A stretch of 64,000 nt of DNA, from positions 1 through 64,000 of the forward strand of contig NZ_JWLW01000015.1 of the NCBI RefSeq assembly GCF_000808575.1, in the 5' to 3' direction. The notes under the pieces are model-generated. The model searched no databases, was not told the DNA's origin, and saw only the letters and a program-made list of their open reading frames with translations. Origin of the DNA: Alteromonas marina (GTDB lineage Bacteria; Pseudomonadota; Gammaproteobacteria; Enterobacterales; Alteromonadaceae). The first letter of the stretch is position 1. Each line of letters opens with the position of its first letter. This document shows positions 36,998-46,556 of this stretch, piece by piece. The position numbers were made by a program, and so were the translations under genes.

Positions 36998-37834
36998 TTA
37001 CAAGAAGATCTGCTTCGCTGCGCTTGCAAGCTCTTCAAACTCATCAGAGTGAAGTTCGCCCATATCTTCAACCACACCGCGCTGCATCGCTAAGTTTAAC
37101 ATAGCGTCTTTTTGACTGCCTGCAGCACCTGAAACTGCCGCGCCCACACGTACAAAATCAATATAACCTAGTTCATCAGGCAAGTAGCTTAAATCTTTCC
37201 AGTTTTTAGCCACGTTGACAAAGCTATCGCCGAAGCCCCATTCTCTCATTATGCTTGCACCAATGCGGCCAGCTAATTTATCTATAGCAACTTCAAGGAA
37301 TGAAGGGTTAGCAAAGATTTCAGGATGACGTTCAGCTTCAGTCAAAATAGGTAAAACGCCAATGTTGTGAACCAGTGCCGCTAGCGTCATGGTATCCATG
37401 CTCATTTCACGCTTTTTCGTACGAGCGATATATAGCTGAAGTACTGCCATAGAGTTAGCAACAATATTTACAGTGTTTGCCCACTCTTGCTGTAAATAGC
37501 GTGCAACTACATCGTTTTTAGAAACGAATAGCTGCTCCATTGCTAACGCTGTAGAGATATTCTTAATTTGGCGCAAACCAATTCGTGTTACCGCTTGGCT
37601 GATAGAAGTCACTTTTACACTGCGGCCCATGTAAGCGCTGTTCGCAATTTTGATCATTCTTGCGCTGAGTGATGGATCTTGACCGATAACATCACCCATT
37701 GCGTTCAGGTTAATATCGGGATCGTCTGCCGCTTTACGGACTTTCAATGCAATAGCAGGAAGTGTAGGAAGGACCAGTGTGTCATTATTTATTTTTTCAA
37801 CCAAGATGGTTGAAAGCGCGTTCTGTGTAGACAT
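36998..37834 (-). CDS. HDOD-domain signalling protein
   Basis: The 278-residue protein is a single HDOD domain (about 15-215). It shows LPTLPAIALKVRKAADDPDINLNAMGDVIGQDPSLSARMIKIANSA-type features, of which the shorter signatures are QDPSLSARMIKIAN and LVHNIGVLPI. HDOD proteins resemble HD hydrolases but usually lack catalytic metal residues and act in signalling or chemotaxis-linked pathways. The start at 37834 has AAGGG 7 nt upstream and was preferred over one eight codons earlier. It is a single gene. Confidence 0.88.
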   Translation of the reverse strand: MSTQNALSTILVEKINNDTLVLPTLPAIALKVRKAADDPDINLNAMGDVIGQDPSLSARMIKIANSAYMGRSVKVTSISQAVTRIGLRQIKNISTALAMEQLFVSKNDVVARYLQQEWANTVNIVANSMAVLQLYIARTKKREMSMDTMTLAALVHNIGVLPILTEAERHPEIFANPSFLEVAIDKLAGRIGASIMREWGFGDSFVNVAKNWKDLSYLPDELGYIDFVRVGAAVSGAAGSQKDAMLNLAMQRGVVEDMGELHSDEFEELASAAKQIFL

Positions 37835-38278
37835 ATTTCTACCCTTAGAAAGTTCCAAATAGCCTTGATAAGGCGATAGTTTGCGTTACCCGTTGTTCAT
37901 CTAGGCATCATTAATTCTGACGCACTAAACAAATTGAATGTTCATGCGTTGCATTCCCTGCGTTCATTCACATAGGCCTCTATGTTTCACGCTAAAATAC
38001 AAACCGTTTATTGTTTTATTATGGTATTTCTATCACCATACTATAGTAGCTCTTTGGTTTCGACCAACTAAAAAAGGCTGCTTCAGTACGAATAATTAAT
38101 AACCGCAGAAGCACCAGAGCTCATTTAAAGTATAGACAACTAGTAGCAAACCACTATTGATATTGAGCAAATAATTTTCATACTTTTGTATAAAATCAAA
38201 AGCATAGCTATAGTGAACTACTTTATCACCGCACCAACTACTGTTTAATGACAGTGTAACGACACGGTAAACTTCATT
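37835..38278. other. Intergenic region, divergent promoters of HDOD and M49-like genes
   Basis: These 444 nt are AT-rich and carry no convincing coding frame, RNA or strong hairpin. An ATGACAG-TGTA-ACGACAC arrangement at 38248-38265 is Pho-box-like but lies only 14 nt from the start codon and points away from the gene. I do not count it as functional. Confidence 0.4.
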
Positions 38279-39973
38279 ATGAAAAAAACGATTTCAACAT
38301 ACTCTCCTATCGCTGCGGCTGTAGCAGGGTTATTCATGCTGACAGCGTGCAGCAAAAGCGCCGACATAACACAAACTCAAACGGCAAAGCCTGACACCAC
38401 TACAGAGCAAACCTTACTTGTTGATGAGTCTCGCTTGTCTATTTATCACGGCGTAGATCTTACCAGCGATTTGTCACACCTTAGTGACAATCAACACAAA
38501 ATGCTTTCACTGTTAATTGATGCATCGAAAATCATGGACGACTTATTCTGGAAGCAAGCGTTCTTTGAAGATAAAGATGCATTTCTTTCGTCAATTAGTG
38601 ACGAAAAAGTTCGCCACTTTGCAGCGATAAACTATGGACCTTGGGATCGCTTAAATGGCGATACACCTTTTTTAAGTGGCTATGAAGACAAAGCGCTGGG
38701 CGCTGAGTTCTACCCCCATGATATGGAAAAAGAGGAATTTGCCACGGCAGATTTTGGCGACAAACAAGGCCTTTATTCCATGGTGAAGCGCGATGAAGCG
38801 GGCAACCTTTATTCGGTGCCTTATTCTGAAGCCTTTAAAAGCGAATTAATGAAGGCGTCTGACTTACTTAAAAAAGCGTCAGAGCTTGCTGAAGATGAAA
38901 GCTTTAAACAATATTTGCAGCTGCGTTCTGAAGCCCTACTATCAAACGACTACCTGGCTTCTGACATGGCGTGGATGGATATGAAAACCAACCCTGTTGA
39001 GCTAGTTATCGGTCCTATTGAAAGCTACGAAGATCAACTCTTTGGCTATCGCGCAGCGTTTGAAGCCTATGTACTCATTAAAGACTTAGCATGGAGTGAA
39101 AAGCTAGCTAAATACGCGGCCTTCTTACCTGAATTACAGCAAGGCCTTCCGGTTGCTGAGGCATATAAAGCGGAAATGCCAGGTTCTGATGCAGACCTTA
39201 ACGCTTATGATGTTATTTATTATGCCGGCCACTCTAATGCAGGCAGTAAGACCATTGCAATTAACTTGCCCAATGACGAGCGAGTACAGCTAGAAAAAGG
39301 CACCCGCCGCCTTCAGCTTAAAAACGCGATGCGCGCTAAGTTCGATACTATTTTGGTGCCTATTGCGGATACGTTAATTGTACCAGAGCAACGTGAACAC
39401 ATTACGTTCGACGCCTTTTTCGCGAACACCATGTTTCATGAAGTAGCACACGGTTTAGGGATTAAAAATACCCTAGATGGTTCAGGGACTGTGCGAGGAG
39501 CACTTAAAGAGCATGCGTCAGCGCTTGAAGAAGGCAAAGCGGATATTCTAGGTTTGTACATGGTACAAAGTCTTCTTGAAAAAGGTGAAATCACTGAAGG
39601 TACACTAGAAGATTATTACGTTACCTTTATGGCTGGCATTTTCCGTTCTGTACGTTTCGGCGCAAGTTCTGCACACGGAAAAGCGAACATGATCCGCTTT
39701 AACTTTTTTGCCCAACAAGGCGCCTTCGAGAAAACAGAAGACGGCATGTATCGCGTAAATATGGAGAAGATGGGCGCCGCAGTAGAAGCACTATCTGAAC
39801 TAATCCTTACGTTACAAGGTGATGGCGATTACGATGGCGTAGCGAAGCTAGTAGAAACTATGGGTGTAATTAAACCCGATCTTGCTTCAGATTTAGCGCG
39901 CCTAGAGGCAGCGAGCATTCCAGTTGATATTCACTTCAACCAAGGTAAGAAAGTGCTAGGACTTGCTGACTAA
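38279..39973 (+). CDS. Lipoprotein zinc peptidase of the M49 (dipeptidyl-peptidase III-like) type
   Basis: The 564-residue protein has a lipobox-like LFMLTACS with Cys24. The zinc site is HEVAH (His387, Glu388, His391) followed by the third-ligand region EEGKAD at about 416-421. Dipeptidyl-peptidase III has HExxxH; this group of bacterial relatives has the shorter HExxH, with the characteristic sequence FHEVAHGLG. It would cleave peptides in the periplasm or at the outer membrane. The catalytic type is inferred from the motif and the overall helical composition. It is followed by a bidirectional terminator. Confidence 0.78.
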   Translation: MKKTISTYSPIAAAVAGLFMLTACSKSADITQTQTAKPDTTTEQTLLVDESRLSIYHGVDLTSDLSHLSDNQHKMLSLLIDASKIMDDLFWKQAFFEDKDAFLSSISDEKVRHFAAINYGPWDRLNGDTPFLSGYEDKALGAEFYPHDMEKEEFATADFGDKQGLYSMVKRDEAGNLYSVPYSEAFKSELMKASDLLKKASELAEDESFKQYLQLRSEALLSNDYLASDMAWMDMKTNPVELVIGPIESYEDQLFGYRAAFEAYVLIKDLAWSEKLAKYAAFLPELQQGLPVAEAYKAEMPGSDADLNAYDVIYYAGHSNAGSKTIAINLPNDERVQLEKGTRRLQLKNAMRAKFDTILVPIADTLIVPEQREHITFDAFFANTMFHEVAHGLGIKNTLDGSGTVRGALKEHASALEEGKADILGLYMVQSLLEKGEITEGTLEDYYVTFMAGIFRSVRFGASSAHGKANMIRFNFFAQQGAFEKTEDGMYRVNMEKMGAAVEALSELILTLQGDGDYDGVAKLVETMGVIKPDLASDLARLEAASIPVDIHFNQGKKVLGLAD

Positions 39974-39995
39974 GTAAGCACTGGACTTATCAAAT

Positions 39996-40037
39996 AAAAA
40001 ATGCCGCCCTGAGATAACTATCAAGGGCGGCATTTTT
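39996..40037. terminator. Bidirectional terminator between the M49-like and HIT genes
   Basis: The arms AAAAATGCCGCCCT (39997-40010) and its complement (40024-40037) form a 14-bp stem with a 13-nt loop. A-rich and T-rich ends suit both converging genes. Confidence 0.93.
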
Positions 40038-40056
40038 GTATCGCTAATTACACACG

Positions 40057-40428
40057 CTACTCTACATGCTGCTTCATGTTTTCGGTATATGGAGGCCAGC
40101 CTAACGGTTTACCCGCTAATACATGCAGATGAATGTGATACACCGTTTGACCACCGTATTCATTACAGTTCATTACCGTACGAAAGCCTTGGTCAGCAAA
40201 CCCTTGCTCCTTTGCAATTTTTGCTGCAACAAATGACAAGTGCCCCACCACTTCGCGATCTTCTTCGGCTATATCGTTTACCGTTGCAATTTGCTTTTTC
40301 GGAATAACCAGAAAGTGAGTCGGTGCCTGAGGGTTTATATCTTTAAACGCCAGCGCCAATTCATCTTCGTACAATATGTCCGCTGGAATTTCCTTGCTGA
40401 TGATTTTATCAAATATTGTTTCTGCCAT
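40057..40428 (-). CDS. HIT-family nucleotide hydrolase (HinT-like)
   Basis: The 123-residue protein is a typical HinT. It begins with ETIFDKIISKEIPADI and has the histidine triad His98-Ile-His100-Leu-His102 near the C-terminus. It hydrolyses phosphoramidates such as AMP-lysine and is cytosolic. Length and motif match E. coli HinT. It stands alone with its own terminator. Confidence 0.93.
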   Translation of the reverse strand: MAETIFDKIISKEIPADILYEDELALAFKDINPQAPTHFLVIPKKQIATVNDIAEEDREVVGHLSFVAAKIAKEQGFADQGFRTVMNCNEYGGQTVYHIHLHVLAGKPLGWPPYTENMKQHVE

Positions 40429-40602
40429 ATCTCACTTCCCTTACCAATTAGGTGATTACCAATTATGTTAGCGGTGTTAAACATTTGCCTGCGAACATAA
40501 TTAAAATTAAGTGCTATTGTGCGGCGCTGGGGCACATTCTCATGCGAATAACCCCCTCATACGAAAACCCCTCATACGAAGAATAGCGCCCTTTTTCTTT
40601 AC

Positions 40603-41403
40603 TTAAGCGAAAACAAACCACAGTAGTATTACGCCCAACGCCAAGCGATAGATAACAAAAGGCAGCATGCCGATACGCGATATCCAGCTTAGGAACAAAT
40701 AGATACAAAGGTAGGCGCTTACGAATGAAAACGCCGCGCCATAAAGCAACGCATACCAGTCTACCGCTTCGTTGGCATTAAGCAGGTCGAGAGTGGCTAA
40801 AAGCCCCGCGCCTAAAATAACTGGGATAGACAGCAAAAAGGAAAAGCGTGCACACGCTTCGCGCTTAAGGCCTAACATCAAACCTGCGGTCATCGTAATA
40901 CCTGAGCGAGATGTGCCAGGAATGAGTGCCAATACTTGGGCTAACCCGATATAGATGACTTGCTTAAGTGTCAGTCCTTCTAGCTCTTGTTCGCGTTTTG
41001 CAGTGGCATCGGCGTACCATAGCAGCAAACCAAAAATAATAGTGGTACCCGCTATTACCAGCGCCGTACGTGCGTTTTCTTCTATCCAGCCTTTCATTAA
41101 AAAGCCAATAATAACCGCTGGAATAGTCGCCACAATTACGTACCAAGCAAGTTTGCTGTCGGTAGATTGTTGCTTGCTAAACCCTTGTGTTACCCATGCC
41201 ACGGTCATCTGCCCTATTTCTTGGCGAAAATAAATCATTACCGCTAGAAGGCTTCCCACATGTACAGCAACGTCAAACGCTAAGCCCTGACTTACCCACC
41301 CAAAAAGTTCAGCGGGCAACAATAAATGCCCAGAGCTACTAATGGGAAGAAACTCAGTAACGCCCTGAATAATTGCTAGAATAATAATTTCGAAAAGTGT
41401 CAT
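40603..41403 (-). CDS. uppP: Undecaprenyl-diphosphatase UppP (BacA)
   Basis: The 266-residue integral membrane enzyme dephosphorylates undecaprenyl diphosphate to recycle the cell-wall carrier lipid. The family signatures are QGVTEFLPISSSGHL near the start and the PGTSRSGITM loop, with about seven hydrophobic helices. I chose ATG 41403 from the family start; an in-frame TTG six codons earlier would overlap folK. It is the last gene of the folB-folK-uppP unit, 8 nt after folK. Confidence 0.96.
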   Translation of the reverse strand: MTLFEIIILAIIQGVTEFLPISSSGHLLLPAELFGWVSQGLAFDVAVHVGSLLAVMIYFRQEIGQMTVAWVTQGFSKQQSTDSKLAWYVIVATIPAVIIGFLMKGWIEENARTALVIAGTTIIFGLLLWYADATAKREQELEGLTLKQVIYIGLAQVLALIPGTSRSGITMTAGLMLGLKREACARFSFLLSIPVILGAGLLATLDLLNANEAVDWYALLYGAAFSFVSAYLCIYLFLSWISRIGMLPFVIYRLALGVILLWFVFA

Positions 41404-41411
41404 TCCTTTGC

Positions 41412-41906
41412 TTAACTCCAAGTAAAGTCAATTGGCCATAATTGCTGTTTCTGTTTATCAAAGTTTTGCCACATTTGGGCATAGGTTTCTTGCGTTTCGG
41501 GGTGAATGTCGTCGGGAACAAGTTCAGCTAACGGCCACAGCACAAACGCGTTGTAGCAAATCTCTTCGCGAGGTAAAACCACAGGGGTTGTAGTTACCTT
41601 ACTATCATAGGTAAGCAAGTCGAGATCAAGGGTTCTGGCACAGAATTTTTTGTCTGTATGCACCCTGCCATTGTCTTTTTCAATGGCTTTAAGAATTGCG
41701 CACACCTCTTCTATACTTTTTGACGTCGTCGCACGGGCAGCAGCATTATAAAAAGGGCTGCCGTTAAAGCCCACCGCTTCGCTTTCGTAGACCGAAGACA
41801 CTGCAACATCTGAGAAGTGTTGTTTTAGGGCAACCAAAGATTGCCTTGTGTAATGCTCGCGCTCAATATTAGAGCCAATGCTGATTAAAATGGTGTGTTG
41901 TGACAT
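41412..41906 (-). CDS. folK: 2-amino-4-hydroxy-6-hydroxymethyldihydropteridine diphosphokinase
   Basis: The 164-residue enzyme transfers pyrophosphate from ATP to the pterin in folate synthesis. Family features are ISIGSNIEREHY, YESEAVGFNGSPFYNAA and the metal-site signature ARTLDLDLLTYD. Its start overlaps the folB stop in TAATG, so the two folate genes are translationally coupled. Length is normal for FolK. Confidence 0.96.
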   Translation of the reverse strand: MSQHTILISIGSNIEREHYTRQSLVALKQHFSDVAVSSVYESEAVGFNGSPFYNAAARATTSKSIEEVCAILKAIEKDNGRVHTDKKFCARTLDLDLLTYDSKVTTTPVVLPREEICYNAFVLWPLAELVPDDIHPETQETYAQMWQNFDKQKQQLWPIDFTWS

Positions 41907-42259
41907 TAATTGCGCTCTTTACGCATTTCAACGGCAACGGTTTGCGCATTGGGAAGAATATTAGGTTTAACTATTTTTAGGGTTATCGATGCAACGGAGA
42001 AGTTTGCAAGTACCGTCTCCATAACCTTGCTTCCGAAAGCCTCAAGTAATTCGAACGTACTTTCTTTACCTACTTTTACGATGCACTCGGCTACTTTGGC
42101 ATAGTCTACCGTATCAGCAACATCATCACTTTGCATCGCTGCGCTTAAGTCAACATCAAGTGTTATATCAAGAAGTAGCTGGGTGGTTCTTACTCGCTCC
42201 CAATCATAAACACCAATCAGGGTATCTACTTCAAGCCCTGTTATATAAATTTTTCCCAT
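41906..42259 (-). CDS. folB: Dihydroneopterin aldolase
   Basis: The 117-residue protein catalyses the aldol cleavage of dihydroneopterin in folate synthesis. It shows the family start with ITGLEVDTLIGVYDWERV, a central DTVDYAKVAE segment and the C-terminal KPNILPNAQTVAVE. It opens the folB-folK-uppP operon. Its ATG lies in a CCATGG palindrome shared with a possible divergent small reading frame. Confidence 0.95.
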   Translation of the reverse strand: MGKIYITGLEVDTLIGVYDWERVRTTQLLLDITLDVDLSAAMQSDDVADTVDYAKVAECIVKVGKESTFELLEAFGSKVMETVLANFSVASITLKIVKPNILPNAQTVAVEMRKERN

Positions 42260-42425
42260 GGAATTTCATCTTGTCTGTTATCAAACCAGTTTATTGCCCT
42301 ACTTTCCGGCTCCAATACTGGTCTTACTACTGCGCTTTCAACCACATATTGCTGGTAAACGGTGGTATATCGCGTTTGGATGGAGTAGCTTTACGCTTGT
42401 GTGGCACAACTATACCGCTGTATGA
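42258..42425 (+). CDS. Possible small hydrophobic protein divergent from folB
   Basis: A 55-codon frame starts at ATG 42258 within the same CCATGG palindrome that starts folB on the other strand. The product is hydrophobic in the middle (PAPILVLLLRF) and rich in Trp, Tyr and His. There is no ribosome site of its own other than the A/T-rich folB leader complement. It may well be chance; I list it because it fills most of the 285-nt folB-plsY gap. Confidence 0.2.
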   Translation: MEFHLVCYQTSLLPYFPAPILVLLLRFQPHIAGKRWYIAFGWSSFTLVWHNYTAV

Positions 42426-42544
42426 CAACTGGGGGCAACCAAGGTTTTGTAATTTAATGGGACAAAAGCCTTTAACCTCCTACAAAAGAAGTGAAACCTG
42501 AAAGGTCTTGCTTCTAAAACGCTTTTGATAATTAGAATGAAAAA

Positions 42545-43147
42545 ATGATTTCGCTAACGCTTTTAATGGCTGCTGTTGCCTACCTCTTCGGTTCACTATC
42601 AAGTGCAGTGGTTATAAGCCAATTATTTGGTTTACCGGACCCGAGAACCGCCGGCTCTAAAAACCCAGGTGCCACTAACGTATATCGCTTGGGTGGCCGT
42701 ATTCCTGCGCTACTGGTACTTGTTATGGATATACTAAAAGGCACTATTCCCGTTTACGGCAGTTACTTTCTGGGCATAGAGCCAATCATGTTAGGCGTCA
42801 TTGCTATTTTCGCGTGCTTGGGGCATATTTTTCCGCTCTATTTTGGTTTCAAAGGTGGAAAAGCCGTCGCCACTGCGTTTGGCGCTATGCTCCCTATAGG
42901 CCTCGATTTAGCAGGTTTGCTTATTTTGAGTTGGGTAGTAGTGGTGTTTCTTACGGGCTATTCTTCATTAGGCGCGCTTATCGCAGTATCTCTTGCGCCG
43001 TTATTTACATTTTTGATTAAGCCTTTATATACCGTGCCCGTGGCAATGCTTTCGCTGCTTATCATTCTACGCCACAAAGACAACATTGCCCGTCTTTTAG
43101 CGGGCAATGAAAGTAAAGTATGGGATAAGGGAAAAGTTAAAGAGTAA
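42545..43147 (+). CDS. plsY: Glycerol-3-phosphate acyltransferase PlsY
   Basis: The 200-residue membrane enzyme acylates glycerol-3-phosphate from acyl-phosphate, the first step of phospholipid synthesis. It has five hydrophobic helices and all three motifs: [22 protein letters not shown] with the conserved Asn-Pro-Gly-Ala-Thr-Asn, and [18 protein letters not shown]. It is divergent from folB, the usual arrangement in gammaproteobacteria. Its 3' end overlaps the converging phosphodiesterase gene by 11 nt. Confidence 0.96.
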   Translation: MISLTLLMAAVAYLFGSLSSAVVISQLFGLPDPRTAGSKNPGATNVYRLGGRIPALLVLVMDILKGTIPVYGSYFLGIEPIMLGVIAIFACLGHIFPLYFGFKGGKAVATAFGAMLPIGLDLAGLLILSWVVVVFLTGYSSLGALIAVSLAPLFTFLIKPLYTVPVAMLSLLIILRHKDNIARLLAGNESKVWDKGKVKE

Positions 43148-44453
43148 GCGCCTTTTCCAGCACATCTAACTTACCATCTATTGGCGTAACCGGCGCAATG
43201 CCAAGTATTTTGGCCAACGCAGGATAAACCTCCAGATTGCTAAACACAGGTAGGGTGGTATTCGTTTTAAACGCAGGTCCCACTGCTACAAACGTCGCCC
43301 CCATATCAGGCAGCGTGTTCATGTAGCCATGCCCACCTTTACTAATATGCATGCTGTTGGCGTTTTTAAAGCGTGCTGGCGGGGCTATCTCAATAATGAT
43401 GTCACCGGTTCTATTTCCCACTTCCATATGTCGCTCAGCGCGCTGGGTATCGTTAAGCACAATGTAACGGTTTTCGGCTATATGGGTAAGACGTTCTGTT
43501 TCTTCGGTGATTTGTTTATCGTTCACGCCCACTTTGGCGTAAAGATGAACTTGCGCTCCCTCATTTTCAATAATGAAGCTATCAGGTATAGATAAAGACT
43601 CAACTTCTATAAGCTGACTTTCATCAATGGGTGTCATGCCGTGGTCCGACACCACCACCAAGTTTACCGGCAAATCTAATGCGTTAATGCGTTCATAAAG
43701 TTGACCAATAAGTGCATCCACTTCCTGCACCGCATCATTGGTTTTGTCGGCAAAAGGTCCTTCATCGTGTCCTACCGAATCGGTAAGCGAGAAATAACCC
43801 GCAATAAAGCGAGGGCGCGACACCTCAGGCAGTTTCAACCAAGTTATGATCTGATCTACTCGCTGTTGGTAATCGGCGTATTTAGAGTAGTGATAGAAGT
43901 AGCTAGGCAAGGTACCTGATATGCGTGAATCAGACTCTGGCCAGAAGAAGGTAGCTGCCTTCATGCCATGATATTCCACTAAGTTCCATAGCGGCGTTGC
44001 CGTAATCCACGTGCTGTCCATGCCGCCGTAACCCAGCTTGTACTGCGCGTAGCCTTCTTTCGTTGGGCGAGACTTATCAAAAAATCGATTGTTCACGATG
44101 CCGTGGTGTTTCGGTAATAACCCAGTGATAAGTGAAATATGGTTGGGAAAGGTATTTGAAGGATAAACAGGGGTCATAGACGACGCTCTTACCCCTTTCT
44201 TTGCAATAGCACCAAGGTGTTGCGCGTTGTGTAATTCGATATAGTCGTGGCGAAATCCATCAAGAGAAATGAGCACGACATACTGATCTTGCTGCTCTTG
44301 CTTCAGGCCTTTTACAAAGTCATTCAAGGGTGCTTTGCTTGATGCAAATGCATTAGACGCAGTGAGCGCTGCAAATGTAAGCAAAATAAATAACGACAAT
44401 GCTAAATAGAATAGCGGTGCATTTTGTTTTGTTCCGTCTTTTGCTAAGCGCAT
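43137..44453 (-). CDS. Secreted nucleotide pyrophosphatase/phosphodiesterase (alkaline phosphatase superfamily)
   Basis: The 438-residue protein has an N-terminal signal or anchor helix (about 17-37). The ENPP-type alkaline phosphatase fold shows [14 protein letters not shown] (metal Asp), the nucleophile Thr in [20 protein letters not shown], and a C-terminal SKGGHGY metal site. It should release phosphate or nucleotides from phosphodiesters in the periplasm. A Pho-box-like sequence is not visible upstream, although a role in phosphorus scavenging is plausible. It converges on and overlaps plsY by 11 nt. Confidence 0.88.
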   Translation of the reverse strand: MRLAKDGTKQNAPLFYLALSLFILLTFAALTASNAFASSKAPLNDFVKGLKQEQQDQYVVLISLDGFRHDYIELHNAQHLGAIAKKGVRASSMTPVYPSNTFPNHISLITGLLPKHHGIVNNRFFDKSRPTKEGYAQYKLGYGGMDSTWITATPLWNLVEYHGMKAATFFWPESDSRISGTLPSYFYHYSKYADYQQRVDQIITWLKLPEVSRPRFIAGYFSLTDSVGHDEGPFADKTNDAVQEVDALIGQLYERINALDLPVNLVVVSDHGMTPIDESQLIEVESLSIPDSFIIENEGAQVHLYAKVGVNDKQITEETERLTHIAENRYIVLNDTQRAERHMEVGNRTGDIIIEIAPPARFKNANSMHISKGGHGYMNTLPDMGATFVAVGPAFKTNTTLPVFSNLEVYPALAKILGIAPVTPIDGKLDVLEKALTL

Positions 44454-44493
44454 GGTGTTTAACGTCCTTACTCAAGGTTCATTTTAGTAAAAC

Positions 44494-44526
44494 AAAAGGC
44501 AATGGAATGCGCTCCCATTGCCTTTT
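44494..44526 (-). terminator. tsaD terminator
   Basis: A 12-bp perfect stem (AAAAGGCAATGG at 44494-44505 with 44515-44526) and 9-nt loop lie about 120 nt after the tsaD stop. The T4 end is modest. Confidence 0.7.
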
Positions 44527-44645
44527 ATTTATGCTTTTTTATTTTACCTGCTTGCTATGCTCAATATTTTCCCAGTGAACGTAGAGAAGACATAGTAGCG
44601 TTTACAACGAGGTGTGGCGCCTAATTACCGGTTTTTTATGAATAC

Positions 44646-45671
44646 CTAAATCGCCGATAAAGTATCAAGGGGCCAGCGCGGCTTGGCTTGTGAAGACAAG
44701 GCCAAGGTTTCCCCAGCTTTCAAACGCTGCATGCCCGCATAGGCAATCATGGCACCATTGTCTGTACAATACGCTAAGCTAGGATAAAACACCTCACCTT
44801 TTAGCTCTTGCATCAGGGCTTTCATCTCACTGCGCAACATTGTATTTGCACTTACGCCGCCAGCAATAACCAAACGCTTCATACCAGTCTGCTTTAATGC
44901 TCGCTTACATTTTATAATAAGCGTATCAACAACGGCTTCTTGAAACGCGTAGGCAATATTGGCTTTAATTTGCTCAGCATCACCACCGGTTAGGTCAGCA
45001 TCGCGAATGGTGTTTGCCGCAAAGGTTTTAAGACCGCTGAAGCTGAAATCTAGTCCTGGTCTGTCGGTCATCGGGCGAGGAAACTTATAGTGTCCCGCTT
45101 CTCCCTTTTCAGCCAATTTTGCTAAAAGAGGGCCGCCTGGGTAATCAAGGCCAAGTAACTTGGCGGTTTTATCAAAGGCTTCACCAGCGGCATCATCAAT
45201 AGACTCACCAAGTACTTCATATTGACCAATGCCTTCGACTTTCACTAGCATTGAGTGGCCACCTGAAACCAATAACGCAACAAAAGGAAATTCAGGTGCG
45301 TCGTCTTCAAGCATAGGCGCTAATAAATGCCCTTCCATATGATGAACGCCCACTGCTGGCACATTCCACGCATAGGCCAATGAACGCCCGACAGACGAAC
45401 CCACTAACAATGCCCCTACTAAACCTGGGCCTTGGGTAAAAGCAACACCGTCAATGTCCGACGGTTGTGTGTCGGCGTCTTCCATAGCCTTTTCAATTAA
45501 AGGAATGATCTTTCTCACGTGGTCCCGTGAGGCAAGTTCAGGTACTACGCCACCATAGTCGGCGTGCAGCTTAACTTGGCTGTATAGCTCGTGCGACAGC
45601 AACCCTTTTTCATCGTCGTAAACGGCGATGCCAGTTTCGTCACAAGATGTTTCTATTCCTAAAATACGCAT
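44646..45671 (-). CDS. tsaD: tRNA N6-threonylcarbamoyladenosine transferase subunit TsaD
   Basis: The 341-residue protein has the family start [14 protein letters not shown], the iron-binding [11 protein letters not shown] with its two histidines, and the nucleotide loops SGGHSMLV and [11 protein letters not shown]. With TsaB, TsaC and TsaE it makes the t6A base at position 37 of ANN-decoding tRNAs. The start at 45671 follows AAGGG; an earlier in-frame start ten codons upstream lacks support. It is divergent from rpsU, as in E. coli. Confidence 0.97.
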   Translation of the reverse strand: MRILGIETSCDETGIAVYDDEKGLLSHELYSQVKLHADYGGVVPELASRDHVRKIIPLIEKAMEDADTQPSDIDGVAFTQGPGLVGALLVGSSVGRSLAYAWNVPAVGVHHMEGHLLAPMLEDDAPEFPFVALLVSGGHSMLVKVEGIGQYEVLGESIDDAAGEAFDKTAKLLGLDYPGGPLLAKLAEKGEAGHYKFPRPMTDRPGLDFSFSGLKTFAANTIRDADLTGGDAEQIKANIAYAFQEAVVDTLIIKCKRALKQTGMKRLVIAGGVSANTMLRSEMKALMQELKGEVFYPSLAYCTDNGAMIAYAGMQRLKAGETLALSSQAKPRWPLDTLSAI

Positions 45672-46195
45672 GGGGAGTAACCCTTTTACTACTAACTTCA
45701 ATGCCTAGTTTTTGGATCTGCTACCGTCTGCTTAATACAAAAGGTCTTCGTACCGTTGTTGCAAACCACATTGTTAACGCGAATACCAAAAACTGACTAA
45801 ATAATTCTGGCGATCTGGCGCGATCATCTTTATGATCCCGCCGCGATCATAATACTACCCTAGTCAGGATTACCCAATTTCACACTTTTGATCACAATCG
45901 TCTTTCAAAAGGAAATTGAACAAGAAAACATTCTGAAAAGGGCGCTTACTACGAGCCGAGTTAAACAACCCGGTGCTTAACGAGCGCAGAGTTTACCTTT
46001 AATCCTGCATTCATGGAATGCCAGTGAACAGGTAAATGAACGGTAAATGCACAATATTGGCTATTTTTTGGCAATTCATCCTTTACTTTCTCTGTAGATA
46101 TGATTAGAATTTCGCACCATTTTTAACCCGGGTGGCCTTTTTAGCGCACAATTTTACCCGGATTTACACAGTAAAAGTTTTGAGGTGAGTGTTTA
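45672..46195. promoter_or_regulatory. tsaD-rpsU divergent region: rpsU promoter and GATC cluster
   Basis: The 524-nt gap contains a sigma70-like promoter for rpsU: TTTACT (46082-46087), a 17-nt spacer and TAGAAT (46105-46110). GATC sites crowd at 45812, 45822, 45834, 45845 and 45890, five within 82 nt, with an inverted GATCAT / ATGATC pair at 45822-45837. The remaining sequence shows no coding frame. Confidence 0.6.
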
Positions 46196-46411
46196 ATGCC
46201 TATCGTTAAAGTTAGAGAAAACGAGCCGTTTGATGTGGCGCTGCGTCGTTTTAAGCGTTCTTGTGAAAAAGCAGGTGTTCTTTCTGAAGTTCGTCGTCGT
46301 GAATTCTTCGAAAAGCCAACTTGGGAACGCAAGCGCAAGAAAGCTGCCGCTAAGAAGCGTCATCTTAAGAAGCTAGCTCGTGAAAACGCACGTCGCGTAA
46401 AACTCTACTAA
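46196..46411 (+). CDS. rpsU: 30S ribosomal protein S21
   Basis: The 71-residue basic protein has the typical S21 start [21 protein letters not shown] and a lysine-rich tail. It is part of the small ribosomal subunit and helps translation initiation. It opens the macromolecular synthesis operon ahead of yqeY, dnaG and rpoD. A GAGG ribosome site lies upstream. Length is identical to that of E. coli S21. Confidence 0.98.
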   Translation: MPIVKVRENEPFDVALRRFKRSCEKAGVLSEVRRREFFEKPTWERKRKKAAAKKRHLKKLARENARRVKLY

Positions 46412-46433
46412 TATAGGGTTAAGTAACGAGTCT

Positions 46434-46461
46434 GAAAGGTGTTGCAATTGCAGCACCTTTC
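46434..46461 (+). terminator. Partial terminator between rpsU and yqeY
   Basis: A 12-bp stem with one G-U pair (46434-46445 with 46450-46461) and an AATT loop follows the S21 stop by 22 nt. There is no immediate T-tract. It is in the place of the E. coli T1 attenuator, which reduces dnaG expression relative to rpsU. Confidence 0.7.
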
Positions 46462-46556
46462 GCGTTTCTGGGCCTCTATTTTTTGGCCTTATTCTTATCG
46501 ACTCCATTTTTTCCTTTTCAAATGGTTGCATTTGATTTTCAACCTGGGGCTTAATA

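Noticed and set aside
38248..38265. Pho-box-like ATGACAG-TGTA-ACGACAC before the M49-like gene
   Set aside because: It points away from the gene, is only 14 nt from the start codon and has no -10 at the spacing seen in the other three sites.
42160..42501. 113-codon plus-strand frame across the folB start
   Set aside because: Antisense to folB for the first third and without a ribosome site; the shorter frame at 42258 was preferred as the only possible small gene there, with low confidence.
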